44,361 nt of DNA from a virus, in the IMG/VR virus record IMGVR_UViG_3300020119_000128, positions 1-44,361 of that record. The stretch is one strand, 5' to 3'. Shown here one piece after another: positions 28,003 through 35,577 of the stretch; the stretch's first letter is position 1, and every line of letters begins with the position of its first letter. Made by a program: the position numbers and the translations under genes. Below the pieces are notes generated by a model, which saw nothing but the letters and a program-made list of their open reading frames with translations, was not told where the DNA came from and did not search any database.

Positions 28003-30168
28003 ATGGCGACGGATAGGTTGTATCGGTATGTGGCGGTGGATCGGGCGAAGATCGACCGTGGGGCGAGGACGGTGCCGGTTAGTTTTTCGAGCGAGACGCC
28101 GGCGTTGCAACGGTGCGAGGGTCTTTCGGAGGAGATGATGCGATCGGCAGGCCTGCGGGAGGGAGAGGTGTATGTCGAGGTGCTGGATCACGAGCCTGAG
28201 AATGTGGATTTGTCGTTGTTGAACAACCGGGGCGCCTTCCTGGATGAACACGACGACAAGGACCAGCTCGGGGTGGTGGAACGGGCGGAGGTGGTGGAGC
28301 GGCAGGGGCGCGCGATCGTAAAGCTGGATACTCACGAGAAGGCGGAGACGCGGCTGGAGCAGATGGCGAACAACAGCCGGCCGCATATTTCGGCGGGGTA
28401 TAAGTACACGCGGTTTTTGCGGGATGAGACGGGGCCGAACGGGCGGAAGGCGAAGCGGTTTGCGTGGAAGGGGTTGGAGATCAGTTCGGTTGCCATTCCC
28501 GCCGACGCAACAATTGGAGTTGCCAGGGCGTATCAGGATTTGCCGGCAGAAATTCCAAGCACCAACCTCCAAGCTCCAGAGAAGATCCAAACTCCAAGCA
28601 CCAATAGCCACCTCTCCCCTAACCCCTCTCCCCCAGAGGCGGAGAGGGGGACCAGAGCGGGAGTGGTTGACTCGATTGAAGGGGCGAGTGCTAAGCACAT
28701 TTTTGAAAAACTGTCCGATGAACAGAAACGAGGTATGAGAAATCTTTTTGGGGGAGTGTTGGCTACCATATTGCTTGATCCGAATCCGGCTGCCGGCGGC
28801 GGTGGCGCCGCGGTGGTGGATGAAAAGGTTGTGCGCGCCGACGCGCTAAAGCTGGAGCGGCAACGGGCCAAGGAAATCGGGGATATCGCCGATGCATTGA
28901 TCAAGGATCATGGCGCCAAGGATGGGGGAAAGCTGGCGGAGAAGATCCGGACAATGGCGCGCGAGGCGCTGGCGAAGGATGAAGGGGTGCAGGATTTCAA
29001 GGTTCGGTGCATGGAGGATGTGCTGAAGGCGAAGCCGGCGAAAGCGGTGATGATCGAGGAATGCACGGATGATCCGGAGCAGTATTCGCTGATGCGCGGG
29101 ATCCAGAGCGCGGTGAAGCGGAAGGAGCAGGGGATGAGCCCGATTCCGGACGGCCGGGAGGGAGAGGTTCACCAGGAAATTTTACGCCGGAGCAAAGAGT
29201 TCGGCGGGCTGGGTTATGAAGCCGAAGGGTTTCAGGTGCCGGCGAATGCGCCGATGCGGGTGGGGATGACCAGGTCAGCGAGCCGCCGGATGCAGCGGGA
29301 CATGCAGGCGACGGTGTTCAACGCGGGCGGTGCTTTCGTGCCGACGCAGTTGCTGCCGGGGGTGATCGAGCTGCTGCGCAACGCGATGGTTTTGGACCGG
29401 GTTGGGATGCGGGTAATGGCGGGCCTGCAGGGGAACATTCTGATTCCCCGGCAAGAGGCGGCTTCGACTGCTTATGCGGTCGCAGAAATCGCCGCATTGA
29501 CCGCAAGCCAACAGATTCTCGGACAAATTGCGCTTTCGCCGAAACGGGTGGGAGCGACACAGACGTACTCGAAGCAGTTCATCATGCAGTCTTCGCCGGA
29601 TGCGGAAGCGTTCATGCGGGATGACATGCTGAAGGTGATCGCGCTGGCGTGGGACCGGTTCGGTTTGAACGGCCAGGGCGCAGCGAGCGAGCCGCTGGGA
29701 ATTATGAACACGCCGGGGATCGCGAGCGTCGTGTTCGGGGCAACGCCGACGTACATCAAGCTGCTTTCGATGCGGACATCGCTGCGCAAAGCGAACGTGA
29801 CGGATGATCTGACGCTATTGAGCACGCCGGCGGTAGAAGGATCTCTTTCGGGAGTGGCCGAAGCGCTGACGGGGGCGACGACGGTGGGCGGCGCGCAGAA
29901 TGCGATCTGGAAACCGGGCGCGAGCCAGGGCGAGGGCCGGGTGATCGGGTGTCCGGCGATCGCGAGCAACCAGGTGCCGAATGACCAGGTGATCCTGGGG
30001 GCTTTCACACATTTGATCCATGCGCTGTGGGGCGGACTGGATGTAGTGGTGGATCAGTTCACGAAGGCTGGGAACGCCGAGACGGTTATCACGTTCAATA
30101 CGTGGGGTGATTTTGTGGCGCGGCATCCGCAGGCTTTCTGCGTGTCGGCTGACAGCGGCGCACAATAA
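28003..30168 (+). CDS. Prohead protease fused to HK97-type major capsid protein (721 aa)
   Basis: Residues 1-180 are a prohead protease: LDHEPENVDLSLLNNRGAFL with the histidine region, and GLEISSVAIPAD with the candidate catalytic serine. Residues about 185-217 are repeat-encoded linker (PSTNLQAPEKIQTPSTN, then HLSPNPSPPEAERGT). Residues 220-390 are charged and helical, like an HK97 delta/scaffold domain. Residues 400-721 are the capsid fold (AGGAFVPTQLLPGVIELLRN, GLNGQGAASEPLGIMNTPG). The protease should cut itself and the scaffold during maturation. Fused protease-capsid genes are known; the repeat linker is the oddity. Confidence 0.9.
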   Translation: MATDRLYRYVAVDRAKIDRGARTVPVSFSSETPALQRCEGLSEEMMRSAGLREGEVYVEVLDHEPENVDLSLLNNRGAFLDEHDDKDQLGVVERAEVVERQGRAIVKLDTHEKAETRLEQMANNSRPHISAGYKYTRFLRDETGPNGRKAKRFAWKGLEISSVAIPADATIGVARAYQDLPAEIPSTNLQAPEKIQTPSTNSHLSPNPSPPEAERGTRAGVVDSIEGASAKHIFEKLSDEQKRGMRNLFGGVLATILLDPNPAAGGGGAAVVDEKVVRADALKLERQRAKEIGDIADALIKDHGAKDGGKLAEKIRTMAREALAKDEGVQDFKVRCMEDVLKAKPAKAVMIEECTDDPEQYSLMRGIQSAVKRKEQGMSPIPDGREGEVHQEILRRSKEFGGLGYEAEGFQVPANAPMRVGMTRSASRRMQRDMQATVFNAGGAFVPTQLLPGVIELLRNAMVLDRVGMRVMAGLQGNILIPRQEAASTAYAVAEIAALTASQQILGQIALSPKRVGATQTYSKQFIMQSSPDAEAFMRDDMLKVIALAWDRFGLNGQGAASEPLGIMNTPGIASVVFGATPTYIKLLSMRTSLRKANVTDDLTLLSTPAVEGSLSGVAEALTGATTVGGAQNAIWKPGASQGEGRVIGCPAIASNQVPNDQVILGAFTHLIHALWGGLDVVVDQFTKAGNAETVITFNTWGDFVARHPQAFCVSADSGAQ
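28555..28652 (+). repeat. Composite repeat insertion inside the protease-capsid gene
   Basis: A CCAAGCACCAACCTCC repeat, a partial second copy and a CACCTCTCCCC palindromic repeat (28609-28652) lie in frame between the protease and scaffold parts. The order is the same as in the terminase insertion, without the 36-bp element. Confidence 0.9.
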
Positions 30169-30219
30169 CCGGAACCAGACAGGATTTTTTAACCGCTAAT
30201 CTTCGCTAATAAAGACAAA
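30169..30219. repeat. Repeat-filled gap: CCGCTAATC repeat
   Basis: TTTTTTAACCGCTAATCTTC and CGCTAATAAAG fill most of the gap before ATG 30220. No promoter seen. Confidence 0.8.
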
Positions 30220-30882
30220 ATGAAAACACGAAAAACTTTTACGGCGGTCGCGATGGCGGCCGCCTTCTTCGCCATTATCGCCTTAAGCCTGGCGCCAGAG
30301 CGGGCGCGGGCACAGTCGGCATTTGATTTGCCGGGGAGCATCCGGACGGTGCTGGTGGATGCGCCGCGGTTGATCAGCGGGAACGCCGCGAACGCGGTGA
30401 CCTCGACTGTGCCGGTCGATATCCATTTGTTCACAGGGAAGGTGAAGATCGATTTCATCCTGAAGACGAACACGGGGAACAGCGATGTGCTGGCAGCGAA
30501 TGTGCAGACTTCGCCGGACCTGGTGTCGTGGACGTCGTTGCAGAATTACGCGCTGTTGAGCCGGGCGACGGCCGTGATCTACACGAATCTCTACTATGGA
30601 ACGAACGGGTTAACGGCGACGAATTATTACAATTTGCCGGGTGCGATTGTAACGCCGACGGCCGCAACGGCTGGCTGGGCGACGCCGTATCTGGATAATT
30701 CGACGCCGTACACGAACACCGGGGCGATCACGATGGCCGGGGAGGGTGTTTATACGATCGGGTTCCAGGCGGATGATCAGCAGCGGTTTTTGCGGGTGTG
30801 GTATTTGCCGTCGGGGAACGCGACGAACAATAACGTGGCGGCGGTGATGACGGGCCGCACTCTTGGCAACAATCCTCCGTAG
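30220..30882 (+). CDS. Exported or decoration-type protein after the capsid gene (220 aa)
   Basis: ATG 30220. A signal peptide-like start is present: MKTRKTFTA, a hydrophobic core (AMAAAFFAIIALSLA), then PERARAQS with cleavage likely after Ala31. The rest is beta-rich, with NVQTSPDLVSWTSLQNYALL, a motif frequent in secreted proteins of Verrucomicrobiota as I remember them, and YYGTNGLTATNYYNLPG. Position directly after the capsid suggests a head decoration protein, but a Sec signal would send it to the periplasm. It may instead be cargo. Role undecided. Confidence 0.6.
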   Translation: MKTRKTFTAVAMAAAFFAIIALSLAPERARAQSAFDLPGSIRTVLVDAPRLISGNAANAVTSTVPVDIHLFTGKVKIDFILKTNTGNSDVLAANVQTSPDLVSWTSLQNYALLSRATAVIYTNLYYGTNGLTATNYYNLPGAIVTPTAATAGWATPYLDNSTPYTNTGAITMAGEGVYTIGFQADDQQRFLRVWYLPSGNATNNNVAAVMTGRTLGNNPP

Positions 30883-30947
30883 CCCGAGGGCCGGAGATAG
30901 CCAATAGCCAATAGCAGATAGCAGATCGAAAAAACGGAACACAAAAA

Positions 30948-31316
30948 ATGAAACTGATCGCACTGAAAGATTTCGCGAATAACTTCGGCCTGGAGGTCGA
31001 GGATCCGCTGCACGAGCGCCATGTCCATGCCGGGGCCATTTTTGATATTGGCCAGGGGAAGACGCTGGAGGAGCTGCGGAAGAAGGAAGTGCCGGCAGCG
31101 ATGCTGGTGGCGCAATTGACCGTGGCCGGGTGCGTGGGGGATGCGACCGATGAAAAGGTCGTGAAGGCAGTGAAGGAAAGCGTCGCGCAGGACCGGAAGC
31201 GGGAGGAAACGGCGAAGAAGCTGCAGCAAGCGGCTGACGGAAGCGCGCTGGTGGCGCAATTGACGGCGTTGCTGCAAAAGGCAGCGAGCGCTGCGCCGGC
31301 GAAGCCGCGAGAGTAA
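30948..31316 (+). CDS. Head-module protein with helical, alanine-rich C-terminus (122 aa)
   Basis: ATG 30948. The N-terminal MKLIALKDFANNFGLEVEDP resembles small head-fibre or head-completion proteins. A charged segment (QDRKREETAKKLQQAA) and an alanine-rich end follow. Upstream sequence is a run of AATAGCC repeats. It is the last gene before the strong terminator, closing the head operon. Confidence 0.6.
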   Translation: MKLIALKDFANNFGLEVEDPLHERHVHAGAIFDIGQGKTLEELRKKEVPAAMLVAQLTVAGCVGDATDEKVVKAVKESVAQDRKREETAKKLQQAADGSALVAQLTALLQKAASAAPAKPRE

Positions 31317-31339
31317 GAAATTTTGGGTTGTTGCCTGCG

Positions 31340-31385
31340 ATCCGCGGCGCGTTTGTATGTTGCGCGCCGCGGATTTTTGTTTTTA
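31340..31385 (+). terminator. Strong rho-independent terminator after the head genes
   Basis: A perfect 12-bp stem, ATCCGCGGCGCG (31340-31351) with its complement (31363-31374), closes an 11-base loop and runs straight into TTTTTGTTTTT. It separates head from connector and tail genes and probably lowers expression of the latter after abundant capsid synthesis. Confidence 0.92.
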
Positions 31386-31403
31386 ACGGGGAGCAGCCCG
31401 ATT

Positions 31404-31435
31404 ACGAGGGCGAGGACGAGGACGAGGACGACGAA
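31404..31435 (+). repeat. GATTACGAGG(G/A)CGAGGACGAG repeat upstream of the connector gene
   Basis: A purine-rich GAGGAC run directly before ATG 31436 also occurs at 39373. It may double as the ribosome site. Confidence 0.75.
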
Positions 31436-31792
31436 ATGAACGACTATAAGGCACATGGGGCGCGGATCCGGATGATGCAGGCGCGGCTGGGGAAGGATTG
31501 TCCGATGGTGAGCTGGAATGACAAGGAATGGCGGGTGATTCCGGGGAGCGCATTGAGGAAATCGGAGCTGGGGGCGGGCGGGTATTCGTTGGATGCGGAT
31601 TTTGTTTTCGAGGCGCTGGTGGAGACGTTTGTGGGAACGGAGGGGATTACCGACGCGAAAAGTTTGAAGGATGCGTTGTTGAGGACGCCGATCGGCTACC
31701 TGGATGATGAGTATCAGGTGGCGACGGTGCGGATCCGGCCGGGAGGGTTCCAGGTGATGATGGAATGCACGGCGTTGAACCAGCGGGCGTGA
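31436..31792 (+). CDS. Putative head-tail connector protein (118 aa)
   Basis: ATG 31436 is preferred; the frame upstream to 31328 crosses the terminator hairpin. The protein is mixed alpha/beta (PMVSWNDKEWRVIPGSALRK, then DYEYQV-like DDEYQVATVRIRPGGFQVMM). Size and place, first gene after the head operon, fit lambda FII-type or HK97 gp6/gp7-type joining proteins. Assignment is by position. Confidence 0.55.
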   Translation: MNDYKAHGARIRMMQARLGKDCPMVSWNDKEWRVIPGSALRKSELGAGGYSLDADFVFEALVETFVGTEGITDAKSLKDALLRTPIGYLDDEYQVATVRIRPGGFQVMMECTALNQRA

Positions 31793-31806
31793 TCGATTGG
31801 GGATAA

Positions 31807-32616
31807 GTGGTGAATATCGAGTGCAAGGTGGATATGCGGGGGCTGGCGAATGGCATCGCGGCCGCGGCGCAGTATAGCAAGCGGACGGTACCGCAGATTG
31901 TGAATACTTCTGCGTACTGGGTGGCGGTGAACGCGAAGAACGGAATGCCGTTTGTGGCGCCGGAGCGGGTGGATAGCGAGCTGGCGGTGATTGCAACGCC
32001 GGTGATCGGAAAGAGGGGGAAGCCGTTGAAGAGAAAGCGGACGTTTCGCGGCGGGATAAGCGAGGGTCAGAGGCGAAAGGATGTGCCGCTGGCGGCGTTG
32101 ATCGTGGCGGCGCGGGCGAACCCGAAATCGAATTATAATCAGATCACGAATCAACGGTACCGGCTGCCGGGCGGGAACCCGTTCAAGGGGGTGTCGCGGG
32201 CGGAGGGGGCGGCGCGGATGCGGGAGTTGGAGGACAGGATGATCAAGTCGCGGCATCGGAGCGGGAAGTTTTTGCTGGCGGGGTGGATCCCGGCGATCCG
32301 GACGCTGGCAGGGCTGGCGGTGACGAAGTTTTTGAGGGGGGCAGGGAAACCGAGCGAGGGGGCGAAAAGCTTTTATGGAGGAGAGCTGGGGAGCGCGCAG
32401 CCGGCGCGGGAGAATGAGTTGGAGGCGAGCGCGACGATCGCGAATGAGGTGGGAGCGGAGGGAATGAACGCGGGGAATTTCAACCGGGCATTGATGTTGT
32501 ACGGGATCGGGCCGTTGCAGATGGCGATCGATCAGGAGGGGGAGAGACAGATGGCGTATGCGTTGAAGAAGTACGAGGCGGAGCTGGCTGAGAGGGTGAA
32601 TAAGCATTGGGGATGA
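31807..32616 (+). CDS. Putative minor tail / HK97 gp10-like protein (269 aa)
   Basis: GTG 31807 (or GTG 31810). The start MVNIECKVDMRGLANGIAAA resembles gp10-type proteins that act at the head-tail joint, where a short strand precedes a helix. The middle is basic (GKRGKPLKRKRTFRGGI) and the end helical (ERQMAYALKKYEAELAERV). It is longer than most gp10 relatives. Assigned by position and N-terminus only. Confidence 0.5.
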   Translation: MVNIECKVDMRGLANGIAAAAQYSKRTVPQIVNTSAYWVAVNAKNGMPFVAPERVDSELAVIATPVIGKRGKPLKRKRTFRGGISEGQRRKDVPLAALIVAARANPKSNYNQITNQRYRLPGGNPFKGVSRAEGAARMRELEDRMIKSRHRSGKFLLAGWIPAIRTLAGLAVTKFLRGAGKPSEGAKSFYGGELGSAQPARENELEASATIANEVGAEGMNAGNFNRALMLYGIGPLQMAIDQEGERQMAYALKKYEAELAERVNKHWG

Positions 32617-32706
32617 AAAAAAGCTCCAACATCCAACATCCAAGCTCCAGAGAAGATCCAAAATCCAAACTTCAAACTTCTAGCGAGGCCTGGGATAGTG
32701 AGGCCG
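32617..32706. repeat. Repeat-filled gap: CCAACATCC family
   Basis: CTCCAACATCCAACATCC, AAGCTCCAGAGAAGATCC and AAATCCAAACTTCAAAC follow one another. An ATG at 32613 opens a frame that is wholly repeat text and is not called. Confidence 0.8.
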
Positions 32707-33105
32707 ATGAAACTAAAGAAGGCTCCAAAAAAACGTCGGGTTTCAAACTCCAAAGGGCCCGGCTGGGGACCGATATTCGTGATGGCGATATGGGTGCTCT
32801 ATGTGTTTTGCCGACAAGTGTACGACGGGGGCAAATTGCGCGAGCAGATGAAGGGCTGGGGAAAGGTGATCGAGGAGCAGAATGTCGAGGTGGCGCTGGA
32901 AGGGGATATGGTCCGCGAGCAGACGAAAACAATAAAACTGCTGTCGGATTATGTGTTCAAGCTTCCGAAAAGTCCGGTGATCGAGTTCTCGATTACGAAT
33001 TGGCCTTCGGAGATCTGGACCAATCCGTATGGGGCAACGATATCGACGAATTTGAGCGCGCCGGCGGAGGAACCGAAGATGTATCGACTGGGGCCGAGGG
33101 CATAG
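32707..33105 (+). CDS. Single-span membrane protein in the tail module (132 aa)
   Basis: ATG 32707. A basic start (KLKKAPKKRR) leads to one TM helix (GPIFVMAIWVLYVFC) and a coiled region (LREQMKGWGKVIEEQNVEVA). The C-terminal part is Pro/Ser/Thr-rich. A membrane protein is unusual between connector and tail genes. The topology (N-in, long exported coiled part) recalls an i-spanin, which makes it a possible partner for the lipoprotein at 2237-2431; this is speculation. Confidence 0.55.
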   Translation: MKLKKAPKKRRVSNSKGPGWGPIFVMAIWVLYVFCRQVYDGGKLREQMKGWGKVIEEQNVEVALEGDMVREQTKTIKLLSDYVFKLPKSPVIEFSITNWPSEIWTNPYGATISTNLSAPAEEPKMYRLGPRA

Positions 33106-33132
33106 CGGAAAGGAGCCTAACCTGCAGGCTAA

Positions 33133-33148
33133 GTGACCAATTGGTCAC
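33133..33148. repeat. 16-bp palindrome (copy 5)
   Basis: Perfect copy in the 71-base gap before ATG 33177, here between genes on the same strand. Confidence 0.9.
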
Positions 33149-33176
33149 AAGTGGGCGCTGACTTGGGCGCAGGGAT

Positions 33177-33734
33177 ATGGCTGAGGCATTTAATCGGGTT
33201 CGGAGCAAGTTGAACCGGGCGATCGCGGCTTACCTGGTGAGCGTGGGAGCGTGAGGTCCGGAGGATGTGTTGCCGGCGAATACGACGTCGCCGAACAAGT
33301 ACCCGAACACGACGGTGCGGGCGACATTGAGCCTGGCGGAAGTGGCGCTGACGGGTTTGAGGCGGGTGAAGGTGCATATTTCGATCAAGGGGAGCGCAGT
33401 GCAACGGCCAGGTGAACCGAACGAAGGGGCCTCGAGGGTGGAGTTCGATAAGCGGGTGGCAACGACGTATGACGCTTTGATGCAGACGGAGGATGGGCAG
33501 ACGTTGCGGGGGACGGCGGCGGCGATCACGGAGGCGGGCCGGGCGCTGGCAGTGGCGGTGGACGGTAGCGAGGAGGCGCAGCAGCTCGCGGCGAACAATG
33601 CGGACATGGTGGATTTCACGTGCCAAGGGTGGTACGACGCAGGGGAGGGGGACGGGGAGGCGGATGCCGAGGGGTGCAGTTGGGAGGAGATATTGATGTT
33701 CGAGGCGTTGTGCAGCCCAAGCAATACAGATTGA
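33177..33734 (+). pseudogene. Tail-region gene with an in-frame TGA (185 codons)
   Basis: ATG 33177 opens MAEAFNRVRSKLNRAIAAYL, VSVGA, then meets TGA at 33252-33254. The same frame continues without another stop to 33734 (GPEDVLPANTTSPNKYPNTT ... WEEILMFEALCSP). Both parts read as one protein, a helical start followed by a beta-rich body, as in tail completion or terminator proteins at this position. Possibilities are a nonsense mutation, readthrough, restart at GTG 33267 or TTG 33270 after GGAGG, or a sequencing error. TGA ends many genes here, so it is not generally recoded. Confidence 0.65.
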
Positions 33735-33775
33735 AAAACCCGAAATTTTTAACCGCTAATCTACGCTAATCACAG
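33735..33775. repeat. Repeat-filled gap: CCGCTAATC repeat
   Basis: TTTTTAACCGCTAATCTACG and CGCTAATCACAG lead straight into ATG 33776; the start codon lies at the repeat edge. Confidence 0.8.
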
Positions 33776-34138
33776 ATGAACACAGACAACGAATTGCCAG
33801 TGGGGATCCCGATCGTGCATAACCCGAGCGCGCCAAGGCCGGATAAGTTGAAACGGCGGGAGAGGGAGGAAGCGAGAGGGGAGAACCGGAGGCCGGCTGG
33901 GTGGTGGGCGTTGAGTGATTTGAGCGGAAGCCTGGAGGGGGTGACAAAGGCGGTCCAGGGAGCGGCGGATGTGCCGGCGCATTGGAAGGCGGCGATCATC
34001 GAGGATCTGAGGGTGAGATGTTCAGCTTCCGGTGGGGCCCCAGAATTCAATTTCGTTTATCTGGATGCGCATTGTTACGTGGAGAAGGGGAATGTGGTGC
34101 TGCATTACCATGCGACGCCGGACAGGAAGCTTCTATGA
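33776..34138 (+). CDS. Hypothetical tail-region protein (120 aa)
   Basis: ATG 33776 (MNTDNELPVG) is at the edge of a repeat. The first 45 residues are basic and disordered-looking (RPDKLKRREREEARGENRR). A compact part follows (GWWALSDLSGSLEGVTKAVQ ... NFVYLDAHCYVEKGNVVLHY). No family recognised. Confidence 0.55.
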   Translation: MNTDNELPVGIPIVHNPSAPRPDKLKRREREEARGENRRPAGWWALSDLSGSLEGVTKAVQGAADVPAHWKAAIIEDLRVRCSASGGAPEFNFVYLDAHCYVEKGNVVLHYHATPDRKLL

Positions 34139-34208
34139 ATGGCAAATAGCAAATGGCAGATGGCAAAGGGGAGGGGTTGACTCAGGAGCAAGCGTGACGT
34201 GAAGCGTG
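34139..34208. repeat. Repeat-filled gap: ATGGCAAATAGC family
   Basis: ATGGCAAATAGCAAATGGCA and GATGGCAAAGGGGAGGGG. No gene. Confidence 0.75.
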
Positions 34209-34406
34209 ATGCCGAATATGGACCCTGAAGGAACAACGGCCGTTAATCCCCCGAATACTGCAGGCGAAGTGTCGCCGGCGCCGCTGAGTGAAAGAGCGGC
34301 GGGAATCAAGGCGTACATGGATGCGGAAACGAAGGAAGCGAAGGCGGCAGCAGTGACGAAGTATCCGTTCCTGAAGGAAGTTTTTTCGGAAGTGAATCAC
34401 TCGTAA
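34209..34406 (+). CDS. Small hypothetical protein (65 aa)
   Basis: ATG 34209, with GTG 34206 as alternative. A disordered start (DPEGTTAVNPPNTAGEVSP) precedes a helix (ERAAGIKAYMDAETKEAKAA). It lies three bases before the next gene, with which it is probably co-translated. Function unknown; possibly a tail-tube accessory protein. Confidence 0.55.
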   Translation: MPNMDPEGTTAVNPPNTAGEVSPAPLSERAAGIKAYMDAETKEAKAAAVTKYPFLKEVFSEVNHS

Positions 34407-34409
34407 GCC

Positions 34410-34832
34410 ATGGCGACGATTACAAAGCGGGGAAAGGCAAATGTCGAGGGGATCGCGGGAACGATCGATGTGATCGTTTATCCGGTGGCGCAGACCGGGG
34501 ACATGGAGATGAATTTCGAGGAGGAAATCATCAAGGATGTTCGGGGGTTCGATACAGCCTGGCTGGCGAGGAACAATCATTATCTTTCGAATTTCGCGTT
34601 CAAGCTGCTGGGCGACACGGCGGCGCACGCGGCAGCGGGCGGGGTATTCCTGGCGCCATTCGCGACAGTGACGTTGAGCGGATTTGATTTGGCGGCGTTC
34701 AACGGGACGTACCAAAATATTTCAGGGCAAAAGATCGACCTGGGGAACACGAAGGTAAGCGACCTGAACACGAAGTTCCGCCGGTACGACGACAGCACGC
34801 AGAATACGCTGTCACAAACCACACCGAGTTAG
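34410..34832 (+). CDS. Putative major tail tube protein (140 aa)
   Basis: ATG 34410. The protein is beta-rich throughout (ANVEGIAGTIDVIVYPVAQT, ATVTLSGFDLAAFNGTYQNI) with one helix-like region, as tail tube proteins are, and has tube-like length. It lies between the connector genes and the chaperone/tape-measure genes, the expected place. No diagnostic motif is available, so the call rests on composition and order. Confidence 0.55.
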   Translation: MATITKRGKANVEGIAGTIDVIVYPVAQTGDMEMNFEEEIIKDVRGFDTAWLARNNHYLSNFAFKLLGDTAAHAAAGGVFLAPFATVTLSGFDLAAFNGTYQNISGQKIDLGNTKVSDLNTKFRRYDDSTQNTLSQTTPS

Positions 34833-34839
34833 TCTTCTT

Positions 34840-35577
34840 ATGCACGAGCTGGCCTTTGCCGACGCGGCGCGGCAAGCGCCGTGCGTTATCCTTGGGTTGG
34901 GGATGCGTCCGTTTTCAATCGGACACGAGATCCTGTTGCTGGCTCAAAGGAATCCACTGGTCTTCATCGAGGAGGAGTTCAATAAGCTACCGAAGGAGGA
35001 AAGGATCGCGGCGATCAAGAGGGCGGCGCTGATCTGCAACTCGAGCTGGAGGGAGAACGGCCGGCCGCAAAAGAATGTGCGGTTGTGGAATTGGATGACG
35101 CGAGGGGCGCATTGGGCGCTGGAAATTGCGGAATTTCGCAATTATCGGATGGCGGGCTCGAGCACGCCGGCGTCGCCAAGCCAGGAGAATTACGAGATCG
35201 CCAATGGATTGCAGAATGAAGAGGGGGGGCGTGAGTTTGGCGGGTGCCACCTGGCGCGAGTGCTGGCGTATGTGAGCTGCAGGGGAATGTTTTCGGCGTT
35301 GGGAGCGGAGACGCCGTATGACGTGCCGCTGGGCCTGGGGAATCATTTGTATCTGACGGCGTTGGAGATCGAGGGGCATTACCGGATCGAGAATCGGCGG
35401 GAGGCGCAGGTGAGGGAGGAGATGGAGCAACACCGCAGGGAGATTGCGAAGGAAAAAGCTGAAAGCGGAAAGCTGAAAACTGAAATAAAAGGCCGCCTCT
35501 CCCCTAACCCCTCTCCCCCACCTGAGCCAGGCCTGCCACCGGCGGAGAGAGGAACCGAACAGGGAGGAACCGAATAA
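34840..35577 (+). CDS. Putative tail assembly chaperone-type protein (245 aa)
   Basis: ATG 34840. A helical protein with LGMRPFSIGHEILLLAQRNP near residue 20, a start I have seen in phage proteins lying before the tape measure. Residues about 205-245 are repeat-encoded (KAESGKLKTEIKGRLSPNPS ... GLPPAERGTEQGG): a CTGAAA run and a CACCTCTCCCC palindromic repeat. Its stop overlaps the tape-measure ATG (TAATG). No -1 slippery frameshift site is evident between it and the next gene. Confidence 0.5.
   Translation: MHELAFADAARQAPCVILGLGMRPFSIGHEILLLAQRNPLVFIEEEFNKLPKEERIAAIKRAALICNSSWRENGRPQKNVRLWNWMTRGAHWALEIAEFRNYRMAGSSTPASPSQENYEIANGLQNEEGGREFGGCHLARVLAYVSCRGMFSALGAETPYDVPLGLGNHLYLTALEIEGHYRIENRREAQVREEMEQHRREIAKEKAESGKLKTEIKGRLSPNPSPPPEPGLPPAERGTEQGGTE
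35493..35555 (+). repeat. CACCTCTCCCC palindromic repeat, variant (copy 3)
   Basis: GCCTCTCCCCTAACCCCTC with an inserted GAGCCAGGCCTGCCACCGG before the closing GGAGAGAGGAACCG arm. Encodes the C-terminus of the chaperone-type gene. Confidence 0.85.
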
